In this document: positions 15,632-23,951 of the stretch, piece by piece
How positions within the stretch are numbered: position 1 is the first letter of the stretch
Layout of the letters: each line of letters opens with the position of its first letter
NCBI GenBank assembly: GCA_027347805.1
Contig: DAIEQP010000320.1
Span: 1-25,519 of the forward strand
Direction of reading: 5' to 3'
DNA: 25,519 nt
Source: Ignavibacteria bacterium
Lineage (GTDB): Bacteria > Bacteroidota > Ignavibacteria > Ignavibacteriales > Melioribacteraceae
Notes under the pieces: model-generated
Databases searched by the model: none
Seen by the model: only the letters and a program-made list of their open reading frames with translations
Told to the model about the DNA's origin: nothing
Translations under genes and position numbers: made by a program

Positions 15632-15721
15632 AATTTTCTCTTTTATTTTTTAATTAGATGACAAAAAGCTAAGTAAGATTCGGAAAATATTAATAACCAG
15701 AATCCCGTTGCATTGCCGAAA

Positions 15722-15943
15722 TTATTTTTTAAGGAAATAAAGAATTATTGAGATAATTATACTAAGCAGAATTGAAGTAACTACGGGAAAATAAAAAGTA
15801 AAATTTTTCCCTTTCCAAATTATGTCTCCAGGCAGTTTACCTAGCAGTGGAATTTTATCCCAGAAGCTAAGAAGCAGACCGGCAGCGAGCATAACAATTC
15901 CGCCGATAATTAATAATTTACCAATCGATTGAACTTCATTCAT
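15722..15943 (-). CDS. DUF2905 family membrane protein
   Basis: This 73-residue protein has two membrane helices (about 9-27 and 50-70) around the family signature 'IPLLGKLPGDIIWKGKNFTFYFPV'. DUF2905 proteins are short inner-membrane proteins of unknown role. Length and motif are complete. The start is ATG at 15943, with no evident Shine-Dalgarno sequence. It is divergent from the PspC gene across 121 bases, where I see no clear promoter pair or repeat. Confidence 0.88.
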   Translation of the reverse strand: MNEVQSIGKLLIIGGIVMLAAGLLLSFWDKIPLLGKLPGDIIWKGKNFTFYFPVVTSILLSIIISIILYFLKK

Positions 15944-16064
15944 AGCAATTTGTTATTATAAGTATGGGCTTTAATATAATGATTTCTGGTTTTCATTTTA
16001 ACTGACAATCTTTTTATTTTTATTCCAGTTTAATACAAACTTTGAAATAGACTATTTTTAATCA

Positions 16065-16757
16065 ATGGATGAAAAAGATTTACATAAAGAACTCTTCGAA
16101 GATTCTGAACCGGAACCAGCACCGGAACAACCGCGCAGAATACTATGCCGGTCTAAGAATGATTTTGTAATTACCGGCTTGTGTGGAGGTATTTCAAAAT
16201 ATTTTAATATCGATACAGGAACTGTTAGGGTTTCTTGTTTGCTTTCGTTGCTTCTAGGAAATTGGCCTGTAATACTATATTTAATCGCGGCATTTCTTCT
16301 TCCTGTCGATAAACAATCTGAAACAGTAGATGATCAAGATATTCTGCGGCTTAAAAAAGAAAATGCAAAAACTGTTTTAAGTGGAATTCTTATGCTGCTG
16401 GGGCTCCATTTTGCATTTGAGGAACTTGGATTGAGAAATTCATCTTCAATATTAATATTGCCAAATGGCTTTATTCTACCGGTGATAGCAATTGCAACCG
16501 GAGTATTTTTAATATCTAATAAAATTATCAACCCCGAAAATATGCTGGTTTTCCCGCAGCAGTTTTTTAGAAGTTCGAAGGAGAAAATGATTTCCGGCGT
16601 TTGCGGCGGCCTGGCAGCTTATTTAAATGTAGATACTGCCTCGTTAAGAATTATTGTTGTTCTTATTACATGTTTAACTCTGGGATTAACAATTCCCACT
16701 TATATTTTTCTTGCTTTAAAGACTCCAAAAGAAATTCAAGCTGATTTAAATGAATAG
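16065..16757 (+). CDS. Tandem PspC domain membrane protein
   Basis: This 230-residue protein has two PspC domains, at about 25-83 and 168-222. Their cores are parallel: 'ITGLCGGISKYFNIDTGTVRV' in the first and 'ISGVCGGLAAYLNVDTASLRI' in the second. Each has a membrane helix, and two more helices lie between (about 106-120 and 133-151). The first 24 residues are acidic and Pro-rich. PspC is a membrane sensor or effector of envelope stress; this double-domain form is common in Bacteroidota relatives. No pspA homologue is present. The next gene overlaps by 8 bases. Confidence 0.92.
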   Translation: MDEKDLHKELFEDSEPEPAPEQPRRILCRSKNDFVITGLCGGISKYFNIDTGTVRVSCLLSLLLGNWPVILYLIAAFLLPVDKQSETVDDQDILRLKKENAKTVLSGILMLLGLHFAFEELGLRNSSSILILPNGFILPVIAIATGVFLISNKIINPENMLVFPQQFFRSSKEKMISGVCGGLAAYLNVDTASLRIIVVLITCLTLGLTIPTYIFLALKTPKEIQADLNE

Positions 16758-17247
16758 AATATTACTTGCAATATCGTTAATTGTGGCTGGTATTTTTTTC
16801 CTGATTCGCTGGGCAGGATTTATTTCTTTTCAAACAGAAACTGCTGTGGGAGCTATATTCATAATTTTCGGTTTGATAAACGCCGATTTATCTCTCCGAA
16901 AAAATAATAGAAAAGTATTTCTGATTTCTGCAATTATGTTTTTGTGCGGTGTTTCTTTACTTGTAAAATCGATATTTTTTCTGCCGGATACGCGCGGTTT
17001 AGTTCTTGTTTCTATTTTATTTATCAGCGGCTCTGCTCTTTTAGTCTTGTTTCTCGAAAATGTAAGTCAAAAAATATTTTTGTGGTCGGGAATAATACTT
17101 GCCGCATTAAGTATAATTTCTCTTACCTTATTAAGAATGATTGGCTTATTTAGATTAACCAATCAGATTGCAAACCTATTCGAAATTTTTTGGCCGATCA
17201 TCTTAACTTTGTTCGGAATGAGCTTGTTTATAAACCGAAAAAAATAA
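16750..17247 (+). CDS. Six-helix membrane protein coupled to PspC
   Basis: This 165-residue protein is almost entirely hydrophobic, with about six membrane helices (near 4-19, 31-48, 55-75, 82-103, 109-130, 144-161). It resembles the LiaI/LiaF-like or DUF5668 membrane regions often found after PspC genes ('FWPIILTLFGMSLFINRKK' at the end; 'W..ill..G' helices are typical). It probably helps the PspC protein in envelope-stress signalling, as inference from the 8-base overlap. The stop codon directly abuts the stop of the convergent anti-sigma factor gene. Confidence 0.75.
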   Translation: MNRILLAISLIVAGIFFLIRWAGFISFQTETAVGAIFIIFGLINADLSLRKNNRKVFLISAIMFLCGVSLLVKSIFFLPDTRGLVLVSILFISGSALLVLFLENVSQKIFLWSGIILAALSIISLTLLRMIGLFRLTNQIANLFEIFWPIILTLFGMSLFINRKK

Positions 17248-18417
17248 TTACTTGTTTCTTTGCCCCGCTAATGATTCGCTTACAAAAACCAGATTTGCCG
17301 AAGGAGTGGAAGCACCGTTCGCAGATTCAATTGTAATTTGGTAAGAATCAATTTGTTCTTTGGGTAAAAAAGGAAATGATGATATTCTCATATATTCACC
17401 GTTTGCAGGCTGATAAGTTCCGCATGAATAATGCTGTCCTTTACTCACTGCCCAAAGTTGAAATGATTGATCGGTTTGAAGACGTGTAAAATTTTTAAAC
17501 TGTATTAATCCTTCTTTCTGGTTAAATGAAAGCAGGATTTTTGCCGTCGCCTTTTGTGCGGGATCGGCGTTTATCATGTTAATTATATTAATGTCTTTGT
17601 AATTAAGAAATTCTACGAGAGAAGCGTTGCTGCCGACAAAACTATTTGCGGTAGTCAGCTGGTTCTTAATTGATTTTACTTCTGTCTGTAATTCATCTAT
17701 ACGGTTTTCAAGTCGTTGTGTTGAGATAAAAGTATAATAACCAAGTATTGTGCAGATAAAGATTGTGAATATTATTCCTATTATTTGAATCCAGTTTGAT
17801 GTAGGTTTTTGCGGTTCTATAATAGGCACTTCTTCTTTTTGGATTGAAGTAATAGTCGGTTTTGTTTCTGTAACAGAAGTATTCAATTTTTCGGGTTTTT
17901 CTTCCAAAGTGTTTTTTGAAATTTGCTCTGTTGGAACTTTTACTGTTGTGTTCCTAAACAAATCAATTTCACCAAATGTGCTGTCAAATTCATCTTTGGA
18001 TGCATCAAATGTTGATTCGGGTTCTTTGGGTGTTGTATTTAAATCGAATGTATCAAACTTTGGAGTTATTCGTGTTGAAGCAATTGGCTTTGTTAAATTA
18101 GAATCGGGCATGGTTGCAATAGTTTCGCCACTTGTAAAAGTACTCACTAAAGTCTTTCTGTCTTTAAGAATTTTGGCTTTTATTTCCTCTTTCATTCCAA
18201 TCAATTGAGTTGCAACCATATCTTTAATTGAGTCCTGCGGCTTTTCAAGATCAAGAATAACCGGAACCATCGAAACCAGATTTTGAAGTTCGCCTAATTC
18301 TCCAGGCGGGAGGTCGCCCCCTTCATTCATATAATCTTTAAATTGGACAAAGTTCTGTTTATCCATGCAACCAACGGCATATGCCGCAACCATTTCATGA
18401 ATTGCCTGTTCAGCCAT
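17248..18417 (-). CDS. Anti-sigma factor with RskA C-terminal domain
   Basis: This 389-residue membrane protein has a short N-terminal helical domain (about 3-85, 'IHEMVAAYAVGCMDKQNFVQF'). A long polar linker rich in Lys, Glu, Pro and Thr spans about 95-205. One membrane helix lies at 209-231, a predicted coiled coil at about 233-258, and an RskA domain at 260-385 ('FQLWAVSKGQHYSCGTYQPANGEY', 'ITIESANGASTPSANLVF'). RskA proteins hold an ECF sigma factor at the membrane and release it by proteolysis. The zinc motif HxxxCxxC of many anti-sigma factors is absent from the N-terminus. It overlaps the sigma gene by one base (TAATG). Confidence 0.9.
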   Translation of the reverse strand: MAEQAIHEMVAAYAVGCMDKQNFVQFKDYMNEGGDLPPGELGELQNLVSMVPVILDLEKPQDSIKDMVATQLIGMKEEIKAKILKDRKTLVSTFTSGETIATMPDSNLTKPIASTRITPKFDTFDLNTTPKEPESTFDASKDEFDSTFGEIDLFRNTTVKVPTEQISKNTLEEKPEKLNTSVTETKPTITSIQKEEVPIIEPQKPTSNWIQIIGIIFTIFICTILGYYTFISTQRLENRIDELQTEVKSIKNQLTTANSFVGSNASLVEFLNYKDINIINMINADPAQKATAKILLSFNQKEGLIQFKNFTRLQTDQSFQLWAVSKGQHYSCGTYQPANGEYMRISSFPFLPKEQIDSYQITIESANGASTPSANLVFVSESLAGQRNK

Positions 18418-19016
18418 TAATCCCTCACCAAGAAATCTCTAAGACTATGAAGTGCCGTCATAATTTTTGACCGGACTGTACTAAGCGGAACATTCAACTT
18501 ATCTGCAATTTCATCAATGGTATAACCTTCGTAATATGCAAGATGCAAAACATATTTTTGTGTGTCGGTAAGTTTCGCCAAAGATCTTTCGATTTTGGGT
18601 TTAAGAGTAAATGCAGTTTTGAAATCAAGTAAATCCATCTTTGAATCGAAAGTAGGAAGAATAAAATAATCTTCATACTCATCATCATAAGCAGGGACTG
18701 TTTGACCGGCGGATCTTTCGCGGCGGAGTGTATCAACAGCTTTGTTTCTTGCAAGAGTTACCAGCCAAGCATAAACATTGCCTTTTGCAAAATCAAATTT
18801 TGTAATCTTTCTCCAGATTATTACAAAGACTTCAATCAAAATTTTATCTGCAGTTAGCTGATTTGGCGCAATCTTTTTTATAATTGTATACAGCAGCGGA
18901 GAATACCTATCATACAATTCTTCAAGAGCGCGCGATTCAAATCGGGCAATTTCCTGCATTAATTCAAAATCGGTAACTTCTTTATACTTACTCACAATTG
19001 TTTCTGTTTTTCCCAA
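18417..19016 (-). CDS. ECF sigma factor (SigK-like)
   Basis: This protein has 199 residues from a TTG start at 19016; GTG at 18995 (192 residues) is an equally good start. Region 2 is 'RALEELYDRYSPLLYTIIKKI' to 'LARNKAVDTLRRERS'. Region 4 is 'LTDTQKYVLHLAYYEGYTIDEIADKLNVPLSTVRSKI'. It directs RNA polymerase to stress promoters and is held by the RskA-type anti-sigma factor encoded immediately downstream. A TTG-N20-TACTTTTG promoter at 19058-19028 would give a leader of only about 7 bases for the TTG and about 28 for the GTG, favouring the GTG. An upstream stop in frame excludes an earlier ATG. Confidence 0.93.
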   Translation of the reverse strand: MGKTETIVSKYKEVTDFELMQEIARFESRALEELYDRYSPLLYTIIKKIAPNQLTADKILIEVFVIIWRKITKFDFAKGNVYAWLVTLARNKAVDTLRRERSAGQTVPAYDDEYEDYFILPTFDSKMDLLDFKTAFTLKPKIERSLAKLTDTQKYVLHLAYYEGYTIDEIADKLNVPLSTVRSKIMTALHSLRDFLVRD

Positions 19017-19027
19017 ATAATTACAAT

Positions 19028-19058
19028 CAAAAGTATAACTGTTATTCCAAATTTACAA
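19028..19058 (-). promoter_or_regulatory. Candidate promoter of the ECF sigma gene
   Basis: On the minus strand TTG (19058-19056) is followed after 20 bases by TACTTTTG (19035-19028), the Bacteroidota housekeeping pattern. An ACGG-ATG-CCGT palindrome at 19060-19070 lies directly upstream and could be a regulator site. No typical ECF GGAAC/GTC pair was found, so autoregulation is not shown. Confidence 0.4.
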
Positions 19059-19194
19059 CACGGATGCCGTTTTAATAATTAACATAAAACGTAATCTATT
19101 TTTTTGTAATTGGGCTTATCAATTATGTCCCTGTTCCTTTAAGTGCTGAGGTCTAATTTTATTATATTCGCACCATAAAAAAATCAGAAGAACT

Positions 19195-21798
19195 ATGACA
19201 TCAAACGAAATTAGACAGCAATTTTTAGATTTTTTCAAAAACAAAGAACACAGAATTGTTCCAAGCGCCCCGGTTGTTCCGCATGGCGATCCTACACTTT
19301 TATTTACAAATGCGGGAATGAATCAATTTAAAGATGTATTTCTTGGGGCCGGTTCACGTGAATATAAACGGGCTGCCGATACTCAAAAATGTATTCGTGT
19401 TTCCGGTAAACATAATGATCTTGAAGAAGTAGGACACGATACTTATCATCATACATTTTTTGAAATGCTTGGCAACTGGAGTTTTGGTGATTATTACAAA
19501 AAAGAAGCAATTGGGTGGGCGTGGGAATTACTAACCGAAGTATGGAAACTGCCAAAAGAAAGATTATGGGCAACTGTTTACAGAACCGATGATGAAGCCC
19601 TGCAATACTGGAAAAGTGAAACAGATATAAATCCCGATCACATTTTACGCTTTGATGAAAAAGATAATTTTTGGGAGATGGGAGATACTGGTCCATGCGG
19701 CCCCTGTTCCGAAATTCATATAAACCTCAGCGATGATTTATCTGCAGGGCATTTAGTAAATGCAGGATCACCCCTCTGTATTGAAATTTGGAATCTTGTT
19801 TTCATTCAATATAATAGAGATGAAAAAGGAACACTGAATGAATTACCGGCAAAACATGTTTATACCGGAATGGGTTTCGAGCGCGTGTGTGCTGTTCTGC
19901 AAAATAAAAAATCAAACTACGATACCGATGTATTCACACCGATTATTGATGCAGTAGCAAAGCTTTCCGGTGTTGCTTACGATATTAATTTGCCTGCCGA
20001 TGACAACTCACCAGTTGGGCAAAGCAATGTTTCGATGCGTGTAATTGCCGATCATATTCGCACCCTTACCTTTGCAATAGGTGATGGTGCAACCCCCGGC
20101 AACGAAGGGCGCGGTTATGTTTTAAGAAGATTACTGCGCCGGGCTGCTCGCTACGGAAGAAAAATTAATTTGAAAGAACCATTTCTCTATAAATTAGTTT
20201 CAGTTGTTGCTGCAAACTTCTCGCATGTTTTCCCGGAAGTAAAAACAAATCAGTCACAGATTGAAAAAATTATTAAAGCTGAAGAAGAAAGTTTTAATGC
20301 TACACTCGACCGTGGAATTGAATTATTTGATGTTGTAATAAAGAAGCTTTCTGTTAAAAACGAAAAGACGATTTCGGGTGATGATGTTTTCAAACTATAT
20401 GATACCTACGGATTTCCTGTTGATCTTACTGCAGTTATGGCTCGCGAACAAGGATTTGGAATTGACGAAGCGCGTTTCAATGAATTAATGAACGAACAAA
20501 AAGAACGCGCTCGTAAATCAACAAAAGATAAAATTGCATCTGCTCATGCTATTGTTGATAATACGGAAGGATTTGAAATCGGAGACATCGCATCAACAGT
20601 GTTTACAGGTTACGATGAACTTTCCTCAACCGCAAAAATTATTGGATTAAAATCTGATGGAACAAATACTTTATTAATATTAGACAGAACTCCTTTTTAT
20701 GCTGAAAGCGGCGGGCAGGTTGATGATCATGGAATAATCGAACTCGGTGATAAAAAAGTAAATGTAGTGGGTCTTGCAAAGGTTAACGGGCAGATAATTC
20801 ACATTACAGAAAATCCGTCCGGCATTGAATTTAAAATTGGCGATGAAGTAAAAGCGACTGTTAATTCAACCCGCAGATGGAATATAATGCGTAACCACTC
20901 CGCAACTCACTTTTTGCACAAAGCACTCAGAGAAATTCTTGGGCAGCATGTTCAGCAATCTGGTTCTTTGGTTGAGCCGGACAGATTGCGTTTTGATTTT
21001 ACCCACTTTGAGAAGGTAAAAGAAGCTGAGCTTGAAACTATTGAATCACTTGTGAATGAAAAATTAAGAGAGAACCTGCCGTTAAACCATCATCGCAATA
21101 CACCATTTGAAGAAGCAAAGAAAATGGGCGCTCTTATGTTCTTCGGTGATAAATACGGCGATAAAGTTAATGTTGTTCAATTCGGAGATTATACATTAGA
21201 ATTTTGCGGCGGAACACATGTTAAAAACAGCAGTGAAATTGGATTATTAAAAATTGTGAGCGAATCTTCAATTGCAAGCGGTGTAAGAAGAATTGAAGCG
21301 GTTACTGGTGCAGGAGTTGAAAAGTTAATTGAAAATTTAGAATTGAAAATTGAGAGTGATCAGAAGAAAATTGAAGAACTTCTTGAAGAAAAGAAGAAAC
21401 TTGAAAAAGAAATTGCAGCACTTCAGTTAAAAGAAAAACTTGGCGGAATTGATTCGATAATTTCAAATCCTTTTGATGTTAATGGTGTAAAGGTTTTCAA
21501 AGGTAAAGTTTCCGCATCAAATATGGATGAATTGAAATCTCTTGGAGACGAATTAAGAGAAAAAATTAAGTCCGGTGTTGGTGTTATGATCTCCGAAATT
21601 GATGGTAAAGTTGGTATTGTTGCCGTTGTTACAGATGATTTAATCAAAGAGAAAAAAATACTTGCCGGAAATATTGTTAAGCAGGTTGCGCAGATAGTTG
21701 GAGGAAGCGGCGGCGGACGCCCTCATCTTGCAACTGCCGGAGGTAAAGATGTTTCTAAAATCGATGAAGCTTTAACATCAATTGAAAAACTTTTCTGA
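19195..21798 (+). CDS. alaS: Alanyl-tRNA synthetase
   Basis: This 867-residue class II synthetase is AlaS. The catalytic N-terminus has 'FTNAGMNQFKDVFLG', 'HHTFFEMLGNWSFGDYYKKEAI' and 'GDTGPCGPCSEIH'. The editing domain has His568-x3-His572 ('NHSATHFLHKAL') and Cys671...His675 in 'FCGGTHV'. A coiled coil lies near 720-760, before the C-Ala domain with 'GSGGGRPHLATAGG'. It charges tRNA-Ala and clears mischarged Ser and Gly. Length equals the usual 860-880, and no residue is missing. It is divergent from the sigma gene across 178 bases that carry the sigma promoter. A strong terminator follows. Confidence 0.98.
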   Translation: MTSNEIRQQFLDFFKNKEHRIVPSAPVVPHGDPTLLFTNAGMNQFKDVFLGAGSREYKRAADTQKCIRVSGKHNDLEEVGHDTYHHTFFEMLGNWSFGDYYKKEAIGWAWELLTEVWKLPKERLWATVYRTDDEALQYWKSETDINPDHILRFDEKDNFWEMGDTGPCGPCSEIHINLSDDLSAGHLVNAGSPLCIEIWNLVFIQYNRDEKGTLNELPAKHVYTGMGFERVCAVLQNKKSNYDTDVFTPIIDAVAKLSGVAYDINLPADDNSPVGQSNVSMRVIADHIRTLTFAIGDGATPGNEGRGYVLRRLLRRAARYGRKINLKEPFLYKLVSVVAANFSHVFPEVKTNQSQIEKIIKAEEESFNATLDRGIELFDVVIKKLSVKNEKTISGDDVFKLYDTYGFPVDLTAVMAREQGFGIDEARFNELMNEQKERARKSTKDKIASAHAIVDNTEGFEIGDIASTVFTGYDELSSTAKIIGLKSDGTNTLLILDRTPFYAESGGQVDDHGIIELGDKKVNVVGLAKVNGQIIHITENPSGIEFKIGDEVKATVNSTRRWNIMRNHSATHFLHKALREILGQHVQQSGSLVEPDRLRFDFTHFEKVKEAELETIESLVNEKLRENLPLNHHRNTPFEEAKKMGALMFFGDKYGDKVNVVQFGDYTLEFCGGTHVKNSSEIGLLKIVSESSIASGVRRIEAVTGAGVEKLIENLELKIESDQKKIEELLEEKKKLEKEIAALQLKEKLGGIDSIISNPFDVNGVKVFKGKVSASNMDELKSLGDELREKIKSGVGVMISEIDGKVGIVAVVTDDLIKEKKILAGNIVKQVAQIVGGSGGGRPHLATAGGKDVSKIDEALTSIEKLF

Positions 21799-21804
21799 TT
21801 GATA

Positions 21805-21832
21805 AAACGAGTCCGTAAATGCGGACTCGTTT
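21805..21832. terminator. Bidirectional terminator between alaS and tag
   Basis: A perfect 11-base stem, AAACGAGTCCG (21805-21815) and CGGACTCGTTT (21822-21832), has a 6-base loop. TATTTTTTC follows on the plus strand and TTATC on the minus strand. It ends alaS. It also overlaps the last two bases of the tag stop codon (21831-21833), so it can serve both convergent genes. Confidence 0.9.
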
Positions 21833-22403
21833 ATTTTTTCTTCCTGGAGTATTTATAACAATCTAAAACATGACCATCAAGCATACCAACTGCATGCATA
21901 TATGCACAGCAGATTGTTGACCCGACAAATTTGAAACCGCGCTTCTTTAAATCTTTACTCATTGCATCAGATTCACCTGTTGTAACAGGGATTTCCGATA
22001 TTACTCTAAAACGATTTCTAATTATCTTGCCGCCTGTAAACTGCCAGATATATTTATCGAATGAACCAAATTCTTTCTGGGTTTCTAGAAAACATTTTGC
22101 GTTTTGTATAGCTGCATTAATTTTCAATTTATTTCTAATTATTCCTTCATTCTGCAAAAGTTTTTCAACTTTTTTTGCATCGTACCTAGCAATTTTCCGG
22201 GCATCAAAATTATCAAAGGCTTTAAGATAATTTTCTCTTTTCCGAAGAATTGTCAGCCAGTTTAATCCCGCCTGAGCTCCCTCAAGAATAAGCATTTCAA
22301 AAAGTTTTCTATCATCATGTACGGGAACACCCCATTCTTCATCATGATATTTAATATATAGAGGGTCACTCAAACACCAGCTGCAGCGAATTTTCTCTTT
22401 CAC
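21831..22403 (-). CDS. tag: DNA-3-methyladenine glycosylase I
   Basis: This 190-residue protein matches E. coli Tag closely. Zinc ligands are Cys7, His20, His178 and Cys182; the base-specific Glu41 and Trp49 are kept in 'LEGAQAGLNWLTIL'. 'KKRGFKFVGSTICCAYMHAVGM' is the family C-terminus. Tag removes 3-methyladenine from alkylated DNA. The start is GTG at 22403, with a strong AAAGGAG Shine-Dalgarno sequence five bases upstream, which settles the start. Downstream of it is the terminator shared with alaS. The neighbouring aldehyde dehydrogenase gene is on the same strand, 43 bases upstream. An Ada-like gene begins 3 kb away. Confidence 0.97.
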   Translation of the reverse strand: MKEKIRCSWCLSDPLYIKYHDEEWGVPVHDDRKLFEMLILEGAQAGLNWLTILRKRENYLKAFDNFDARKIARYDAKKVEKLLQNEGIIRNKLKINAAIQNAKCFLETQKEFGSFDKYIWQFTGGKIIRNRFRVISEIPVTTGESDAMSKDLKKRGFKFVGSTICCAYMHAVGMLDGHVLDCYKYSRKKK

Positions 22404-22446
22404 ACTTTCTCCTTTCTATTTTACAACAACCACACATTATTAATCG

Positions 22447-23811
22447 CTATTTAATCCAGACTGTTTTGATATTTACAAACTCCTTAATGCCATAATTTGA
22501 AAGCTCTCTTCCATAACCGGAGTTTTTAATTCCGCCGAATGGAAGCCGAGGATCAGACTTAACCATTCCATTAATAAATACGGATCCGCTTTCAATTACT
22601 TCAGCTAGTTCCTTTGCATGTTCCAAATCTTTAGTCCACAAAGATGAGCCGAGTCCAAATGACGAATCGTTTGCAATTCTTATAGCATCAACTTCATCTT
22701 TTGCTTTTATTAATGAAGCAACCGGGCCAAAGATTTCATCATCGTATGCGGGCATTCCTGGTAATACGTTTGCAATGATAGTCGGTTCAAGAAAATATCC
22801 ATCGCGGGCAATTCTTTTTCCTCCGCATAAAATTTCGGCACCCTTCTCAACCGATTTTTGGATTTGTATCTCAAGTTCCGCCAATAAATCTTCACGTGTT
22901 ATTGGGCCAACTTCGGTTTCATTTTTCATCGGGTTACCAACTTTTACGGCATTCATCAATTCAACAAATTTATTTTTGAATTCATCATAAACTTTTTCGA
23001 CAACAATAAATCTTTTTGCGGCAATGCAACTTTGCCCGTTATTTATAATTCTGGCTGTAACGGCTGTCTTTGCTGCTGATTCAATATCGGCATCTTCAAG
23101 AACTACAAATGGATCGCTGCCGCCAAGTTCCATAACTGTTTTCTTTAAAACTTTTCCTGCAGTTTCAGCAACTTTTTTTCCGGCAGGTTCACTTCCAGTT
23201 AATGTAACGGCTTTTACATATTTATTATTGATTACATCTTCCACAAGTGATGAGCCGATTAAAAGTGTCCGGAAAATATTTTTGGGAAATCCTGCATCGC
23301 TGAATATCTCTTCTATTGCAAGAGCGCTCATAGGTACATTCGAAGCATGTTTCAGTAAACCGGCATTACCAGCCATAAGTGCCGGAGCTGCAAATCTGAA
23401 CACCTGCCAGAATGGAAAATTCCAGGGCATTACTGCAAGAACAATTCCTAATGGATCAAACCTCACATAACTTTCTGCTGCATCTGTTTCAATTATTTCT
23501 TCACTTAAAATTTTTCTCGCATTACCCGCATAATACTCGCACACCCATGCGCATTTTTCAACTTCTGCAATTGCCTGTGTAATTGGTTTTCCCATTTCAA
23601 GAGTAAGAATTTCTGCGTATTCATTTTTCTTTTTACGCAAAAGTGCCGCCGCATTAAACATCAGCACGCTTCTTTCCTCAAACGATGTGTTTTTCCATTT
23701 CAAAAAAGATTGCTGAACATCATCAATAATTTTCGATACCTGTTCAGGTGAAAATTCTTCGAAAGTTTTTACAACTTTACCTGTAGACGGATTAACTGTT
23801 TGAATTGCCAT
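22447..23811 (-). CDS. NAD(P)-dependent aldehyde dehydrogenase, succinate-semialdehyde type
   Basis: This 454-residue ALDH superfamily member has Asn131 (PWNFPFW), Lys154, Glu228 in 'MELGGSDPF' and the nucleophile Cys262 in 'NNGQSCIAAKR'. The 'EIFGPVASLIKAKDEVDAI' and 'PFGGIKNSGYGREL' segments complete the family. The compact length and 'QSCIAAKR' put it near the Sad/GabD1-type succinate-semialdehyde dehydrogenases, which oxidise succinate semialdehyde to succinate. The substrate remains an inference. A weak AGGA precedes the ATG by eight bases. It is upstream of tag on the same strand but probably functionally unrelated, and divergent from phoH across 140 bases. Confidence 0.92.
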   Translation of the reverse strand: MAIQTVNPSTGKVVKTFEEFSPEQVSKIIDDVQQSFLKWKNTSFEERSVLMFNAAALLRKKKNEYAEILTLEMGKPITQAIAEVEKCAWVCEYYAGNARKILSEEIIETDAAESYVRFDPLGIVLAVMPWNFPFWQVFRFAAPALMAGNAGLLKHASNVPMSALAIEEIFSDAGFPKNIFRTLLIGSSLVEDVINNKYVKAVTLTGSEPAGKKVAETAGKVLKKTVMELGGSDPFVVLEDADIESAAKTAVTARIINNGQSCIAAKRFIVVEKVYDEFKNKFVELMNAVKVGNPMKNETEVGPITREDLLAELEIQIQKSVEKGAEILCGGKRIARDGYFLEPTIIANVLPGMPAYDDEIFGPVASLIKAKDEVDAIRIANDSSFGLGSSLWTKDLEHAKELAEVIESGSVFINGMVKSDPRLPFGGIKNSGYGRELSNYGIKEFVNIKTVWIK

Positions 23812-23887
23812 GTGGCCATCCTGTGTTAAATATCAATGAAGATTTGTTTCAGTTTCGACTTCCTGAAAAATTTTTGTTATGTTCTGA

Positions 23888-23913
23888 GTGAAATTAATCA
23901 GAATTTATTTCAC
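23888..23913. promoter_or_regulatory. Inverted repeat upstream of phoH
   Basis: GTGAAAT (23888-23894) and ATTTCAC (23907-23913) form a perfect 7-base inverted repeat with a 12-base spacer, 38 bases before the phoH start and about 77 before the aldehyde dehydrogenase start. It could be an operator in the divergent gap. No T-tract or clear promoter match defines it further. Confidence 0.4.
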
Positions 23914-23951
23914 AATAAATTATTGTTCTTTTTATAAAGGATGCCCACTGT

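Noticed and set aside
19328..19696. 122-codon minus-strand frame
   Set aside because: It is antisense to the catalytic domain of alaS and has no start signal or family resemblance.
23024..23470. 148-codon open frame on the plus strand
   Set aside because: It is antisense to the aldehyde dehydrogenase, which keeps all catalytic residues. The peptide is Ser/Thr-rich filler.
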